From Clitoria ternatea (Eukaryota; Streptophyta; Magnoliopsida; Fabales; Fabaceae): 64,000 bases of DNA. How positions within the stretch are numbered: position 1 is the stretch's first letter; every line of letters starts with the position of its first letter. A program made the translations under genes and the position numbers. The notes below the pieces were generated by a model, which saw nothing but the letters and a program-made list of their open reading frames with translations, was not told the DNA's origin and did no database searches. Shown here piece after piece: positions 45,111 to 57,339 of the stretch. The stretch is from NCBI GenBank assembly GCA_037962975.1, contig CM075673.1, positions 161,902,667 to 161,966,666 of the forward strand. The letters are read 5' to 3'.

Positions 45111-48100
45111 TGTAACATCCCAAATTTTAAAATGAGAGAATTAATTACCAGAATAAATATTAGAAATTGGTATATGGAGTATTTAACATCCCAAACTATT
45201 GAGAATAATTAAATTAAGATTTTGGGAATTTTTGGTAATTTTTAGAGACCGGTTGAGCTGAAATTAAGCCCGGTTGAGATATGGGTGTCGGACCAAGTAT
45301 CTCGGAATGAGATGATATTGGTCAGGGCTGAAAAGAATATTATTGGGAATCCGAATATGTATTCGGAATAATTTTCAGATGATGTTTTGAACCCGAACGG
45401 AGAACCTGTTGGTTAAAAAACGATGAAGTTTTAATGAGTTGGATTAAAAATAAATTGGAAATTCCATTTTTTCCCTTTCATATTCACGTGTGTTTGCTGA
45501 TGGATGGGGCACTTACACTTTTTCTTCTTCTCTTCATCATCTTCTCCATTTTTCCTCTCTTCTTCTTTCCAAACCCTAGCATTTTGGTTTCATCTTCCAC
45601 TCCTTCTTAATTTCGTTTGAAGTGGAGCTTGAAGGAGGCTTGTGGAGCTGCTTTCTTTCTCCTTCTCTTTCTTATTTTCGCAGCTTTCTCTCCCTCTAGT
45701 GAACCCATTTTCGTTTTTGGGTTTTGAGGTAAGTATACCCATATTTTTGCTAAGATTTTGGTTAAGAGTATGTGGTATTATGTGTTTTGGGAGCTATGCA
45801 TGTGAATGGATGTTCTTGAGGAGAGTAATTTATGAAGGTTGTTGGAAATTTTATGAAACCCTAACTTCATGAATTTGGGGGAAATGTATAATGGAGGTTG
45901 ATGAACCTTAATTGTTGATGATAAATGTGAGATATGATGTTTAAGGGTCATTGGTGATGATATTTTGTTGGTGGAAGTTAATAATAGAGAAACCCATGAA
46001 AGGGTTTGGTTGTTGAATGCATAATAATAAAGGGTAGCACCTAACCCATGGTGGTTATGGTGGATAAAATGAAATAAAAGAGTTTTGAGAGTTATAATAA
46101 TAAAAACAGCAAGTATTTATTGATATATAAGTATTTAAGTCTTAATGAGTAAGTAGAAAATTGATTGTATAATGTATTGTGATGTAGGAAGTGACCCCAT
46201 TGACGAGGCGGGACCATCAAACCGCGTTGATCACTACTTCACTTGAGGTAGGAGGGGGTAACTTTTCTAAATGCATGATTTCATCCATTGGTGATGTGAA
46301 AATATGTATATATGATTATGTTAATGAATGTTGAATGGATGATGTGATAATGTTATGATTTGAATGCATTTAGAATAATGATTGTTATGTGGCATCATGT
46401 TGGGATAATATTGTGATGTGAATATCCCAAATTGTGTGTATGATTTATTGAATGTGTATGCCACTAACTATTGATGTGAATGAGTTCAAAAGAGAATTGG
46501 GATTGGATGAGAATGATGGAAATATTGAAATCCACCAAGTGGTGGTGATGAATGATTGAATGTGGAGCGGTATCTAGGATGCGCAGTGTGAGGATGCATT
46601 GAAATTGCATTTGCATTGCATCCATGGCATATCATAGCTGTCGATGTGGAATATTAGGGGGTTCCACTAGGCAGGCCCAGTGGGAGGGCGGCTCAGTGCA
46701 CGAGCGTATTATGATTTTCCCCTGTGACTCGGTGTATGAGTCACAAAGCTGTCCATAGTTTGGTGACGAGGCACCCTATGTGGCAGGCCCAGTGGGCGGG
46801 CGGCTCAATGGTGAGTGAGTTTACCTCGGTGTCCGACGGGACACGGCTCTCTCGATGTGTGTTCGGGAGGGGCCCGTAGCACTTGTGGTATTTGAGGCCA
46901 CGATGTTGATCCGCAAGTCACAGGGTGACTAGTGCTACAGATGGGCGAGAGCGGTTTGGTACCAGTAAAATTATGAAGATATAAGCATGCTTGAATTGAG
47001 ATATATGTGTACACAATTTTTCTACTGCAGTAGGGGCATAGTAGCACACCTATGCTTGTCCCACAATTGATTTAATGATATATTTTCCCACAGTCGGATC
47101 CGCATTGTTTTGATGAGAAATTCTTGTGCATATGCATTAGCTTTAAGAGCATTTGCATATAGCTGGAGATATGCCTAGTTGAAAGCCCATGGTGGCAACG
47201 AATAAATGAGAATTGATGAGGGAAAGAGTGAAATACTAACCTTATGTGTGTGTATGGCAATCCAAATGATTGTTATGATGAATGTATACTTGTGATTATA
47301 AGATGTATTGTGTATAATGTATGATGTGGTAAAATGAATGATATTTGTGCAAGTATACATGTATTTCATCATAATATATGACTTTAATTCATTTAGATTA
47401 TGTTACTCACCTCCCCGTTGCCATTTTTAAAGTTGATGTAGGTATGGCTTAAATCCTACAGCTTTTGGAGGCCGAGTATGAAGGAGGTAAAATATGGATA
47501 GGAATGTGTAAGCCTTGGCCGGCGTGTTTTTGTTTTGTATGGTACATGGTGCATATATGCCCAATTTTGTAATCTTGATATGGTAAATGATGATTTTAGG
47601 GTCATGTAGGAAAATGAGACCTTGTGTGTATGGCTCATTTTCATTAATTCCCTTTGGTAAGATATAATACCATTGTGATATTTAAATCTCAGCCAATGGA
47701 TGAATGGATGTTGAGAATCATGAATTATAGCCTTTAGGATGTGTGTTGGAGACGTTGTATAGTTGTTTTCATGCATGAGCAAGGAACCAATAGAGTCAAA
47801 ATGAGTTTTATGAGTTTTGGATAGTGTGTGATGGTTCCAATAGCTTAAATACATGATTTTTGATTTGTAGAAACTGGAGCGGGTCAATTCCATTGAGAAT
47901 AGACCCCTATATTGCTCAAAAAGGCTCAGGAATGGACAAAACGTATTTATTTGCATAATTTTCTCATTTTTGAGAATTTTTGAGTGAGGCTGGTGGCCAC
48001 ACGTCACAAATGATGTGTATTTGTTGTGGTTAAAATTTGGTAGCATTTGGAGTTGATATGAAAAAGTTAGGGGGGTTAGAAGTTCCAAAATTATGCATTT

Positions 48101-48808
48101 TCTGCATAATTTCTGCATTCTGGCATGCGTAATCGATTACATATGTATTCGTAATCGATTATAAGCATTCTGAGTCATGTGTAATCGATTAGGTACTTGG
48201 GCTAATCGATTAGCTACAACAGGATTGCCCGATAAGCGCTCTTTGCTATTTTTGAGCCTTTTGGGCATCTTAATGACATTTTTGGCCTCCGGCTTCTTCA
48301 TGAAAGTTGTAGACAATTAAGTCACGGAGGTGTGAAAATTGGTCTTACCTCAATTAGAGTTTTCAAACTCTCATGAGGCATAAAATACCGAACCCACTGC
48401 GTTGAAAAATTCAAGTTTAAGAGGGTTTAAAACCCAACTTTTTATGACTTTCAATTTGGGACTAATAGTTGATATTTGTGACATGTCCCATTAAAATTCT
48501 AAGACTAAATATTCATATATTTGTCCTAATTTTAGAAATCAATTGAAGTATCCTTGAACCACATTTCATAATCATTTGTGCTTCTTGAATTAACGTATAT
48601 TTCAACTATTCTTGTTGAAGAATCATGTGATTGATTATCTAAACAAAAATCTTGTTTTAAAGTTATACACCCTCTCATATCTTCATATATGGGAGTGGTT
48701 TATTATAGCTCCAGGGGAATGGAGATGGTACTTTATTACTCTAATTATTGATTAATTAATATTCTTCAAAAACGTGAAAAATTTTCCCTTATTTTTGGGG
48801 GCGTCTCA
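45111..48808 (+). mobile_element. Solo LTR L3 (Ty3 chromovirus type)
   Basis: 3,698 bp from TGTAACATCC to GGGGGCGTCTCA, with perfect 5-bp target duplication TTAAA at 45,106-45,110 and 48,809-48,813. No PBS or internal region follows. It has a CT-rich leader region (45,520-45,620) ending in a splice-donor-like GAGGTAAGTATA, a GC-rich middle (46,560-46,960) with two copies of GGCAGGCCCAGTGGGNGGGCGGCTCA, and paired TAATCGATTA dyads near its 3' end. Confidence 0.85.
48130..48212. repeat. Paired TAATCGATTA dyads in L3
   Basis: Four perfect copies start at 48,130, 48,152, 48,182 and 48,203: two pairs with 22 and 21 bp start-to-start, and 30 bp between pairs. All four keep the central CpG. Confidence 0.9.
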
Positions 48809-48899
48809 TTAAACCCTAGGTACAATGAATGGTATAAAATAATAAATGTCTATTAAAGTCTTTCCTTCACTTCATGAAAGTATTGACCTATATATTGCT

Positions 48900-49460
48900 T
48901 TCTAACATCATTTACGTTTGTCAAAGGGAAGTATGAGAAGTGCTGCAAACAAGACACAAAAACTTAATTACTATGTGAATACAAATTTATAGAATGTAGG
49001 CAAGTGAACACCTACAATTGTTCATCCATTGACTATATGGTGTTGGACAATGGTCAACATGGTCTTCATCATGTAATACCCGCACTTATAGTTACCTTGC
49101 TGCCTATGAGACTACGAGGTACATCGAATAAATAACTCAATAATTTTATTTCAAATTATTAAAAGTTAAAAAATAACACGACTTCTTATTTGAAAAACTT
49201 ACTTTTGGGTTAACCTACTACATTTTTTTCCTGGTGATGCTTCCCTGTAATCGAGTATATCCGACTACAGTCCTATGTAAGAATAAAATACGTGATGAGT
49301 GAGAATTGTAGAACTACAGAATGATGTAATTGAATATATAAAGTTATTTAATTTTTTAAATGAACTTACATCTCTACTATTTGTTTAAAGTCCACAAAAG
49401 CAATCTCAGGCAATGAATCAAAGCATGCAGCAATGGAATCCTTAGGATAAATCACCATCA
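48900..49460 (-). pseudogene. Ulp1-type cysteine protease remnant from a DNA transposon
   Basis: The minus strand has a catalytic-cysteine segment, GNYKCGYYMMKTMLTIVQHH (about 49,095-49,030), preceded in an upstream exon-like piece by LMVIYPKDSIAACFDSLPEI (about 49,455-49,395). This is the order of Ulp1/C48 proteases carried by plant MULE and CACTA elements. An in-frame TGA follows shortly after the catalytic segment, where Trp is usual, and the pieces are in separate frames. I see no transposase next to it, so the parent element is not identified. Confidence 0.6.
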
Positions 49461-49539
49461 GCTACCAATGAGAGCAGCAATGAAACATAATAAGTGATAA
49501 TGCAAGATGATTAAATTAATAGATAATAATTATACTTAC

Positions 49540-50390
49540 CGATGTCGATTCTGCACCGATCGATGACCGAGATTCCTTATTTCAGCTTCTAATCGAAAGT
49601 TTGGTTAACCCTTGATGAATCTCCAAGCTTTGTGATAATTATGGCTATGCATGCGAGGGAAATCGAGAGGAAGAGGAGCATATGATCAAGAAATAGATAG
49701 TTGACTTGGAGAGAGAGGGGGTTCACGGTGTGGTAATGGTGGCTTAGAGAAAGGTGAAGCCAAGAGAGAAAAATGAGAGGGAGAGGTGGTATGGCTTTAG
49801 CATGGAAAATGGAAGAAGGCAATGGTGGTTTATGGTGGCTCGGGATAGATAGAGCAAAGAGAAGAGGGAGAAGCCCAGAGACAAAGGGAAAAAGAGAGAA
49901 TGAGAGGACTTTGGGTGGTGCTCCTCTCTCGATGGTGAAGAGAAAAACAATGGAGTTTGAGAGAAAATTAAGTGTGGTAGTGTGTGTGTGTGTGTGTATA
50001 GTTAGTGATGGCTTAGAAGGAAAAATAAGAAGTAGTGTGGATGTGGTCAGGTGGAACAAAAATGAGGGAAAGAAAGGTGAGCGTAATATAAGTTGACAGT
50101 GGTGGAGTGGCTGAGTGTGGTGAGTGAGGGTTAAGAAGAAATGGTATTAAATTTTTAGAGAAAGAGGGAAAGTGTAGTGGGTCAATGAGTGTGATAAAAA
50201 GAGAGTGAAAATGAGAAAGGAAATTAACCTAATCGTTTCCTTAATTTAATGATCATGCCCTAGAACTTAATTTAACAACTTTTTTATAATTAATTCGATT
50301 AAATATGAACCGACGAATTTGAATCAGTGGTTCCACTTAATTTCCTAAAATATCCTAACATGCCAATAAAAATGAGGATGTAACAAAAAT
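49540..50390 (-). repeat. Truncated LTR-like sequence
   Basis: Minus strand starts TGTTACATCCTCATTTTT (50,389) like a Ty3 LTR and continues with a strongly pyrimidine-biased leader-like stretch. Includes a (TG)n tract at 49,980-49,997. The other end is not defined. Long frames on both strands here reflect base bias. Confidence 0.35.
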
Positions 50391-52739
50391 AACACTTTTT
50401 CATAAGGAACGTATGTTAGATAATAGGAACATGAGCTAAATTTAAGAAAGGGTAGTCACACTAGTTCTAAGAAAATGGTGAGGATATTTGTTCCTCGTAA
50501 CATTCCCTCCAAGGATGCAAAGTAGTTGCATTATTTTCTCAACCTTGTAACCTTCAGCTTCCTAGTTTTTAAGCCTTTTCTAATATTAGCAATGCGTAGA
50601 AGTATCTTCATTTTTTCAACTGATATTTGTTCCCTAGCAAAGTATTGATAACTTTCTTTGTATACTGAATTCCATGGTTTTGAACTTTTGAAGTCTTTTC
50701 CACTTTATCACCCACCTTGAGTGGAAAAGAAATGGCATAAAATTTCAGCATAACCCATTCATCAATATTAATGCTAGGGGAACTCATTGGTGAATTTAGT
50801 GTGTTCACCTTGCTTATGGACCATTGGTCTTTCTCATAGCAGTTTCCTTCTCAGAGTAGTATTAAACTAGTGTTGTTTACTGACATTGATGAAATATATG
50901 GAGTTATTTTGTGTAAGTAGGCCAGGAATCAAATATGGGGGTTAGACTTCAACATGGAGATCAAATTGTTCCTCAATTCTCTTCTTATAGGAATACTTTT
51001 CAATTTGAGCCTTTCAATTTCTTGATGATGAGGCTTAAGAGTTTCTTTCTGGAGCCATTCTTGCAAAATAAGAGAAACAAAATTATTTAAAAGATATGGT
51101 ATCAAAGTTAGCAATTTAACTGAATCATGTAAATTTCAGTTGTAGGAACAAGGTATGTGCTTAAGCGTGAATAATTATGCTTTAGCATTTCAAGGTTTGC
51201 TGAAGTCTGCTACTTTTGGCTTCAATATATATCAGGGAAGAGACCAACTTTAGAAAAACTTACTTGATTCTTGAGTGAGATTGGATGGTGAAGGGTTTAG
51301 CTTTTTAGGAGGGTAAATATGTAAGATATGAAAAGTTTTGAAAACTAACGAATAATGGAGGAATGAAACACTACAGGAATACTTTGATTTAGCATGAAAG
51401 CTTAGCGTGTGGCATGTGACTTTATGGCTTTAGCGTGGACTATGTCCCACATTACGCTTAAAACTCGTAATGCTTTGTATAGGAGAATATCTCATGCATC
51501 TCAACCTTTTTTTTGGTTTAAGGCTTGGTCTCTCTGCTTCCCCTCCATATAGTCTTGACATTTTGACTCTCAACCCTCATTCACTCATGAACCCTAAAGC
51601 AATAAAGCCTTCTCCCCTCTTGAATCTTGAATCTATTCTTGAATTCAAGATTATGATGGATAGGGTGGTGGTCAAAAACGCCAATATAGTAATATTATCA
51701 CTTCTAATTTCTTTAATGAGGAGGTCGTGGTTTATAATAGCAATGTGGAAAAGGAAGAAGAGGAAGGCAAAGAAGGTGTGTTTTCCATATTTTTCTGTTG
51801 TTTCAATTTCATTTGCAATTAGGTTATAGGGAACCTAATCTGATTGGATACGAATTTAGGGTTAGGGAGAAATTTAGGTTAGAGAAAATTAGGGCTAGGG
51901 AAAATTACACAGTCGGGTTATATGAGTCATTTTTGTCCATTGTTAGTTTTATTGAGATGTGTTAAAGCCTTCTTAAAGGAAAATAGGGCATCCTTGTAAA
52001 CTTGGTTTATCCTGAACATGTGTTTATATATATATATATATATTATAAATGTTAATTAGTTAAAGTAATATGTATTGATCTATAGGGAAACGTATCTAGT
52101 GAGAACAAAATAATAGATGAGAAATGAAAATAATTAATCATGACCATTTAAATTAGGACATGATTAGTTTAAATTAAAATGATAGCATGTACGCATTTCT
52201 ATTCTAACTAAAAAAGATATCTTATCTCTTAAAATAATTTGAAAAGTTGTTATGTCATTATTGATTTTTTAATTTGGAAACTTCATCGTCTTTTCCATAT
52301 TCTTAATTTATTATATCAAATTAATATAAGATTAAGTGGAAAATATTAAATTCAAAACCTTTGTATTGATAACATTCACATGAAAACATGAAAAAAAATT
52401 AAAGAAAAAACATGATAATGAGTAACTTGTATATACATGAAAAAAATATTTACTAATTGTTGATAACTTTTGTTTTGTATTTACAAATTGCCTTGTAATT
52501 AGCCTTAATCTAATTGCAAAAAAATACATAAAATATAAATTATATAATTATATTTTTTTGTAATTAAATGAATGAGTGTCACCTTACAAGAAATATTAAA
52601 ATCAAATATTGAAAAACTTAAGTTGTAGTGTAAAACAACATGAGTTTGAGTACAAGAATGTAACATGGGACTCACATGCATTGGAAATAGATGACTTTGC
52701 AATTAATAACAAGTGAGAGGTTGACTTGTATGTTAAAAG
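50391..52739. other. Non-coding DNA, possibly 5' part of the MULE
   Basis: Contains several short frames without recognisable domains. 51,640-51,780 has an acidic stretch (EKEEEEG) that could be a decayed exon. 52,090-52,270 repeats 33,316-33,500. A (TA)n tract lies near 52,027-52,045. Confidence 0.4.
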
Positions 52740-55596
52740 AATTCTGTGGATGAGACCGAGGTGGTTGTTAGTTTGGCTGAGGCAGAAGAGGTACTTGTCC
52801 AATAATCAGTGGTCCAAGAAGGTGTGGCCCAAACCCAAGATACCTAAGAAACCCAACAAGCCCAAGAAACCCAACAAGGCAATAAAACTAGGAGAACAAA
52901 ATGTATGCTTGCTCACAACCCTTATGTGAGTCTTACAAATGTATTGACCAAGAAAAAATTTATAAGAGTGAGTTGCATAGGTTGAGGAGTTTATGGTCTA
53001 GTGTGCATATTGAATTGCCAACTGGTGTGCTAAGTGAGGGACCAAGTCAAGGCCCAAGTGGTGTGCCAAGTAAGGGGTTAAGTGAGGGGCCATCTAGTCC
53101 AACAAGTGAGAAGCCAACTGAGGGGCCAAGTGAAAACTTTGTGTGTTGTTTGAACACTGAACAAGTTGAGGTTCCAGGGCTAGACGATTTTCCTGAACCT
53201 GAGTTAAGACCCGAAGGTACTGCAGGGGTTAATACTCAATCTTTACAAGAGAAAAATTTCGGAAGTCATAGTGAGGGGAATGAATGTAGGACATGTTTTA
53301 GAGATGAAGACTTACATGGTCTAGAGGTGATGATTATGGAGACATAAATGATAGCTATGATACTGATGAAATGCATACTGATAAGGAGTGTTTAGGTCAA
53401 ACCGATGCATTTGATGAAGAGAAAATGAGGGAGAAGTATAAACTTAAAGTTGGTATGGAGTTCCAGTCTATGGCTCTGTTCAGGCAGGCCATTAAGGAGT
53501 ACAATCTGTACAATGGGAGTCAGGGATAAGTTATGAAAAATGAGCCTAAACGGTGCCGTATGAAGGTATAAACAAAGACTGTGGGTGGAAGGCTTTTCGG
53601 AATAAGGTTGGGATAACAAATGTTATAATGTTGAAGAGTTTTAGACGTCAGCATAATTGTCCTAGAGTGTTTGACAACACAAATCAGAATTCAACATGGG
53701 TTTTGAAGATGCTTCTAAAGCACTTGAGGGTAAATACCAAGATTTCAATGGCTTAGATCATTGAAATTTTCAGATCTTAATATGTTGTGCAATTATCTTA
53801 TTGGTCTGTATATAACGGTAAGAGAATTGCACTTGATGTCTTGGAAGGTGAGGCTAGTAAGTTGTACAGCCTGTTATTGAGTTACAGTGCTGAGTTGAAG
53901 AGGGTTTCAAGTGGCAACAGATGTAAGTTAAAGTGGAAAACCCCAATGAAGGTTTATAGCCATCTTTTAGTTCATTTTACATATGTTTAGATGCATACAA
54001 GTAGGGTTTCTTGAATGGATGCAGACCCTTTATTGGTGTTGACGGTTTCCATTTAAAGAACAAGTTTGGTGGTTACCTTTTGACAACAGTTGCAAAGGAT
54101 ACAAATGATCAGTACTTCCCATTGGTAGTGGTGATAGTGAAGGTTAAGAACAAGCATGGTTGAAAATAAGTCTACTATTTAAAGACATTAGTAATGTCAA
54201 AGATAGGAAATATGTCTTTATTTATGACCAACAAAAGGCAGTATGCTAAAATATGTCTTTATTTCTAATCGTAGTGTAGCTGTTTTGGACTTTAGAGTTG
54301 ATATTCACTTGAGCGTTTTTGATCTTACAGTGTCTATTGTAGGTTTTTGAAGAACTATTGAATAGTGTGGAGCATAGGTATTGTGTAAGACATTTATACA
54401 TAAACCTGAAGAAGAGATTTTGTGGAAATGCTTTACTAAAGCATCTCATGTTGGGTGCAAGCAAAATAACATTTGTTCAGGGTTGGGAGGCCAAAATACA
54501 TGCCATTAAGGGATGAGAGGGCATATGAGTGGCTGATATAGCAATTCCAACAAAACATTGGTGTACGCATGATTTTTCCTATTACCCCAATTGTGATGTA
54601 ATTATGAACAATAATTATGAGGCTTTCAATTTAGTTATATTGCCATCTAGAGATAAGCCTATAATTAGGGAGGTTTGTTAAACTGAGATCCAAGGTGTGT
54701 ACAATTGAGGGAGGACATCATGCCAAGACCATATAAGAGGTTAATTGAGAGAATGTGAGTTTAGTGGGGATTGTGTTCTAGTGTGGGTAGGAGAATTGCT
54801 GTTTGAAATGAAACATACTTAATTTGATCATAGGTTTATAATTGATTTGACTGAGAAACAATGTAGCTGTAATTGGTGGGAGTTAAATGACATTCCTTGT
54901 AGGCATGTCATATCTGCTATGAAATACAAGGGTGACAACCCAGACCTATTTGTGTCTCAATAGTACTCCAAGACTATATATGCCAAGTGTTATGCTAGTA
55001 TTATCCAACCCATAAATGGACAACCTATGTGGCCTAGAGTTGATGCACCTAAGGTCCTCCCTCCATTATATAAGAAGGGTCCAGGAAGACTAAAAAAGCT
55101 AAGAAGAAGAGACCTGTATGAAGACGACAACCCATCAAGACGCCCAATATTTGCAGGCCAGTACCATTGCACAAACTGATGGTATTGGTCATAACAGAAT
55201 AACATGTCCTAATCCCCCTGCTACAAAGGTAAGATGAGCTTATTTTGGCTTTATTCATACTTATATAACATGTAAATTCTCCTTAACAACTTTGTTCCAT
55301 TGTTTTTTCAAAATGCACCTACACCAAACCCTACACATACTAAGTCTGATATTGATGGTCAATCTGATGCACCTGCACATGGTGAGTCTCATAATGGTGG
55401 TCGACTTGATGCACCTGCACGTGCTGAATCTGATATTGGTGGTGCCACAACAACAACATCAACCAAAGACAAAGGAAGAGGAAGAGGAAAGGAAAAGGGA
55501 ACTCAGACTGTGACACCTGAAACCCATGTCCATCCAGTGACCATAATTAAGCCCTATGCCTTCCCAGGAACCCAGCAAAGCCATAACAATAATTGA
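52740..55596 (+). pseudogene. MuDR-type (MULE) transposase pseudogene
   Basis: Readable in pieces across three frames. An acidic N-terminal part is followed by 15-bp GEGPS-like repeats (53,020-53,130). The MuDR N-domain reads LKVGMEFQSMALFRQAIKEY (about 53,440) and CGWKAFRNKVG with RQHNCPRVFDN (53,580-53,680). The MULE catalytic domain begins GCRPFIGVDGFHLKNKFGGY near 54,020. The SWIM zinc finger reads CSCNWWELNDIPCRHVISAM (54,863-54,922). A CCHC knuckle near 55,165 is shifted by an extra base. Stops and frameshifts separate nearly every block, for example near 53,527, 54,160 and 54,680. An intron-like gap (about 55,228-55,310) precedes a Thr-rich tail. In life such proteins bind the element's terminal repeats and cut and paste it. 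This copy cannot make a functional protein. Confidence 0.8.
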
Positions 55597-56102
55597 ACAT
55601 TTTACTTTTCTTTTCATTCTGTTGAATATCCCAGACCTTATGTATTAGTTTGGAACCTGATCAATAGGTCCTTGTTAACTGTGAATATATAACATGTTAA
55701 TTTACTCATGATTAGGGTTTATTTAAATTTGTAGTTATGTTAAGCATTTGTATGCATTTGGATCCTGTGTTTTCATTTAAATTTGCATCTCATTGTGTTT
55801 TCATTGCTTTCACTCAAAACATAAACAACATAATGAATAAACTAAATTAGTTTGAACTTGTCAAAACCATAAAATTGTTCCTATATTAGGGTATTTGTTG
55901 ATTACAAACCAGTATAGCATAACACATACAAACTCCTTAACAAACCCTATAACCAACAAGGGCTAAACCCTAAACCCTACATGAAACAAGGGCTAAACCT
56001 TAAACTTTAAATATTATAGGGTTTTTTCTACACCCTGTTGAATACAAAGTTCCTCCTCCAAAAAACCAAACCACACGTTTCAACCCCAGAACCCATTTCT
56101 CC
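55597..56102. other. Spacer between MULE transposase and convergent frame
   Basis: AT-rich. Contains AAACCCTAAACCCTA near 55,967, two telomere-like words that are too few to be telomeric. Confidence 0.5.
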
Positions 56103-56438
56103 TTAATGCTTGGTTGCTAAGTATAACATCATCATGCTCAACGTAATGGCCAAGGAAACAATGGTAACTATCAACAACATTGAAGTTTTGCTCTTCTCAG
56201 CCAGTAACTTAGATTTTGTTTTAGCATTCTTCATCTAAAATTCTTTACCCATCTTATCCAAATCCAACTTGTAGGTACAACCCCCACTCCTATCAACGTT
56301 AGTAGTAGGAGTCCACTTGAAGCCACAATCCTTTTTGCTCCGAGACAACACAATACAAACCATAAAAAAAACTGGCTATGAAAACCTTTAACGAAAATGA
56401 TGACATTCTTCCACTTACCAAGAAAAATGAACACCTCC
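56103..56438 (-). pseudogene. Fragment of a small membrane-anchored protein, convergent to the MULE
   Basis: The minus strand encodes a segment with GKWKNVI, then in a shifted frame DCGFKWTP, GGCTYKLDLDKMGKEF, a stop, and a C-terminal hydrophobic helix (MLLIVTIVSLAITLSMMMLY) just before the stop at 56,103. The layout, a short Cys-containing N-part and a tail-anchor helix, resembles GRF-type zinc-finger proteins common near plant transposons, but Cys positions are too degraded to be sure. It is cut at 56,438 by the Tat-type LTR. Confidence 0.4.
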
Positions 56439-57339
56439 TGTCGCGACCGGGGTCCCGGCGCACGACGCGGACTGGTTAAAGACAAATAAAAGAAAATTGA
56501 AACGGCATTGAAGTGAGGCTCTTGAGAAGCCTAAAAAATAAAGGGTTCAAGGAGTCGCCACCAATATTTATTAAGGAAAATATTAGGAAAACCTTTAAAT
56601 AGCACTGGTTTTTTTTTAAAAAAAAATGAGATTCTGTTTAGTCCGGGAGTCGAATTACAGGAGGGGAAGGTATTAGCACCCCACACTGTCCGTAAAAAAC
56701 GGTTACCCAAATTGATCATGCATAATTTAAAAAATGATTATCAAATATTTCATCCTTCATAAAACAATCATAAATAATATACACAATAAAAAAATATATA
56801 AATATGAATAAAACAAAGATAGTAAAAAAAAACATCTCCTAAGTTTGTTGTTTTTTAGTTCTAAGAAAATAAATAAACAAATGATTAAAAGACCATAAAA
56901 ATAAAAAGATAAAAAAAACAATAAGACGTCTTGTCTTACTTATTTTCTAGTAAAAAAAAAATTGATTTTTATTGAGAAATATAAAGCTCAAAACAAATAA
57001 ATAAATAAATAAATAAAGATAAGAGAAAAAATAAAATAAAATTAAACACATCAACATGAAGATAAAGAAATATAATACACTTAATTAATTAAAATTGACA
57101 CGGAATATTATTTAATTATCTTTTAAGAAAATAAGATTAATAAGATGTCTCATCTAAATTATTCTCATCTTAAATTTAAGAGAAAAATGAATGAATAAAT
57201 AACACACTATTTATTAGTCTTGATTTTTTTATTTTTTATGAAAATAATTTCTTCTTAATTATTAAAAGGTTACTAAGAGAAAATAATAGGAAATCATGAC
57301 CATAATAAAAATGGATAATTATGTATATATATAACATAT

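Noticed and set aside
49589..50096. Frames of 156 codons (minus) and 107 codons (plus)
   Set aside because: Strong purine/pyrimidine strand bias keeps both strands open; no motif, and the region looks like an LTR leader.
55960..55985. Telomere-like AAACCCTA words
   Set aside because: Only two adjacent copies; not an interstitial telomere array.
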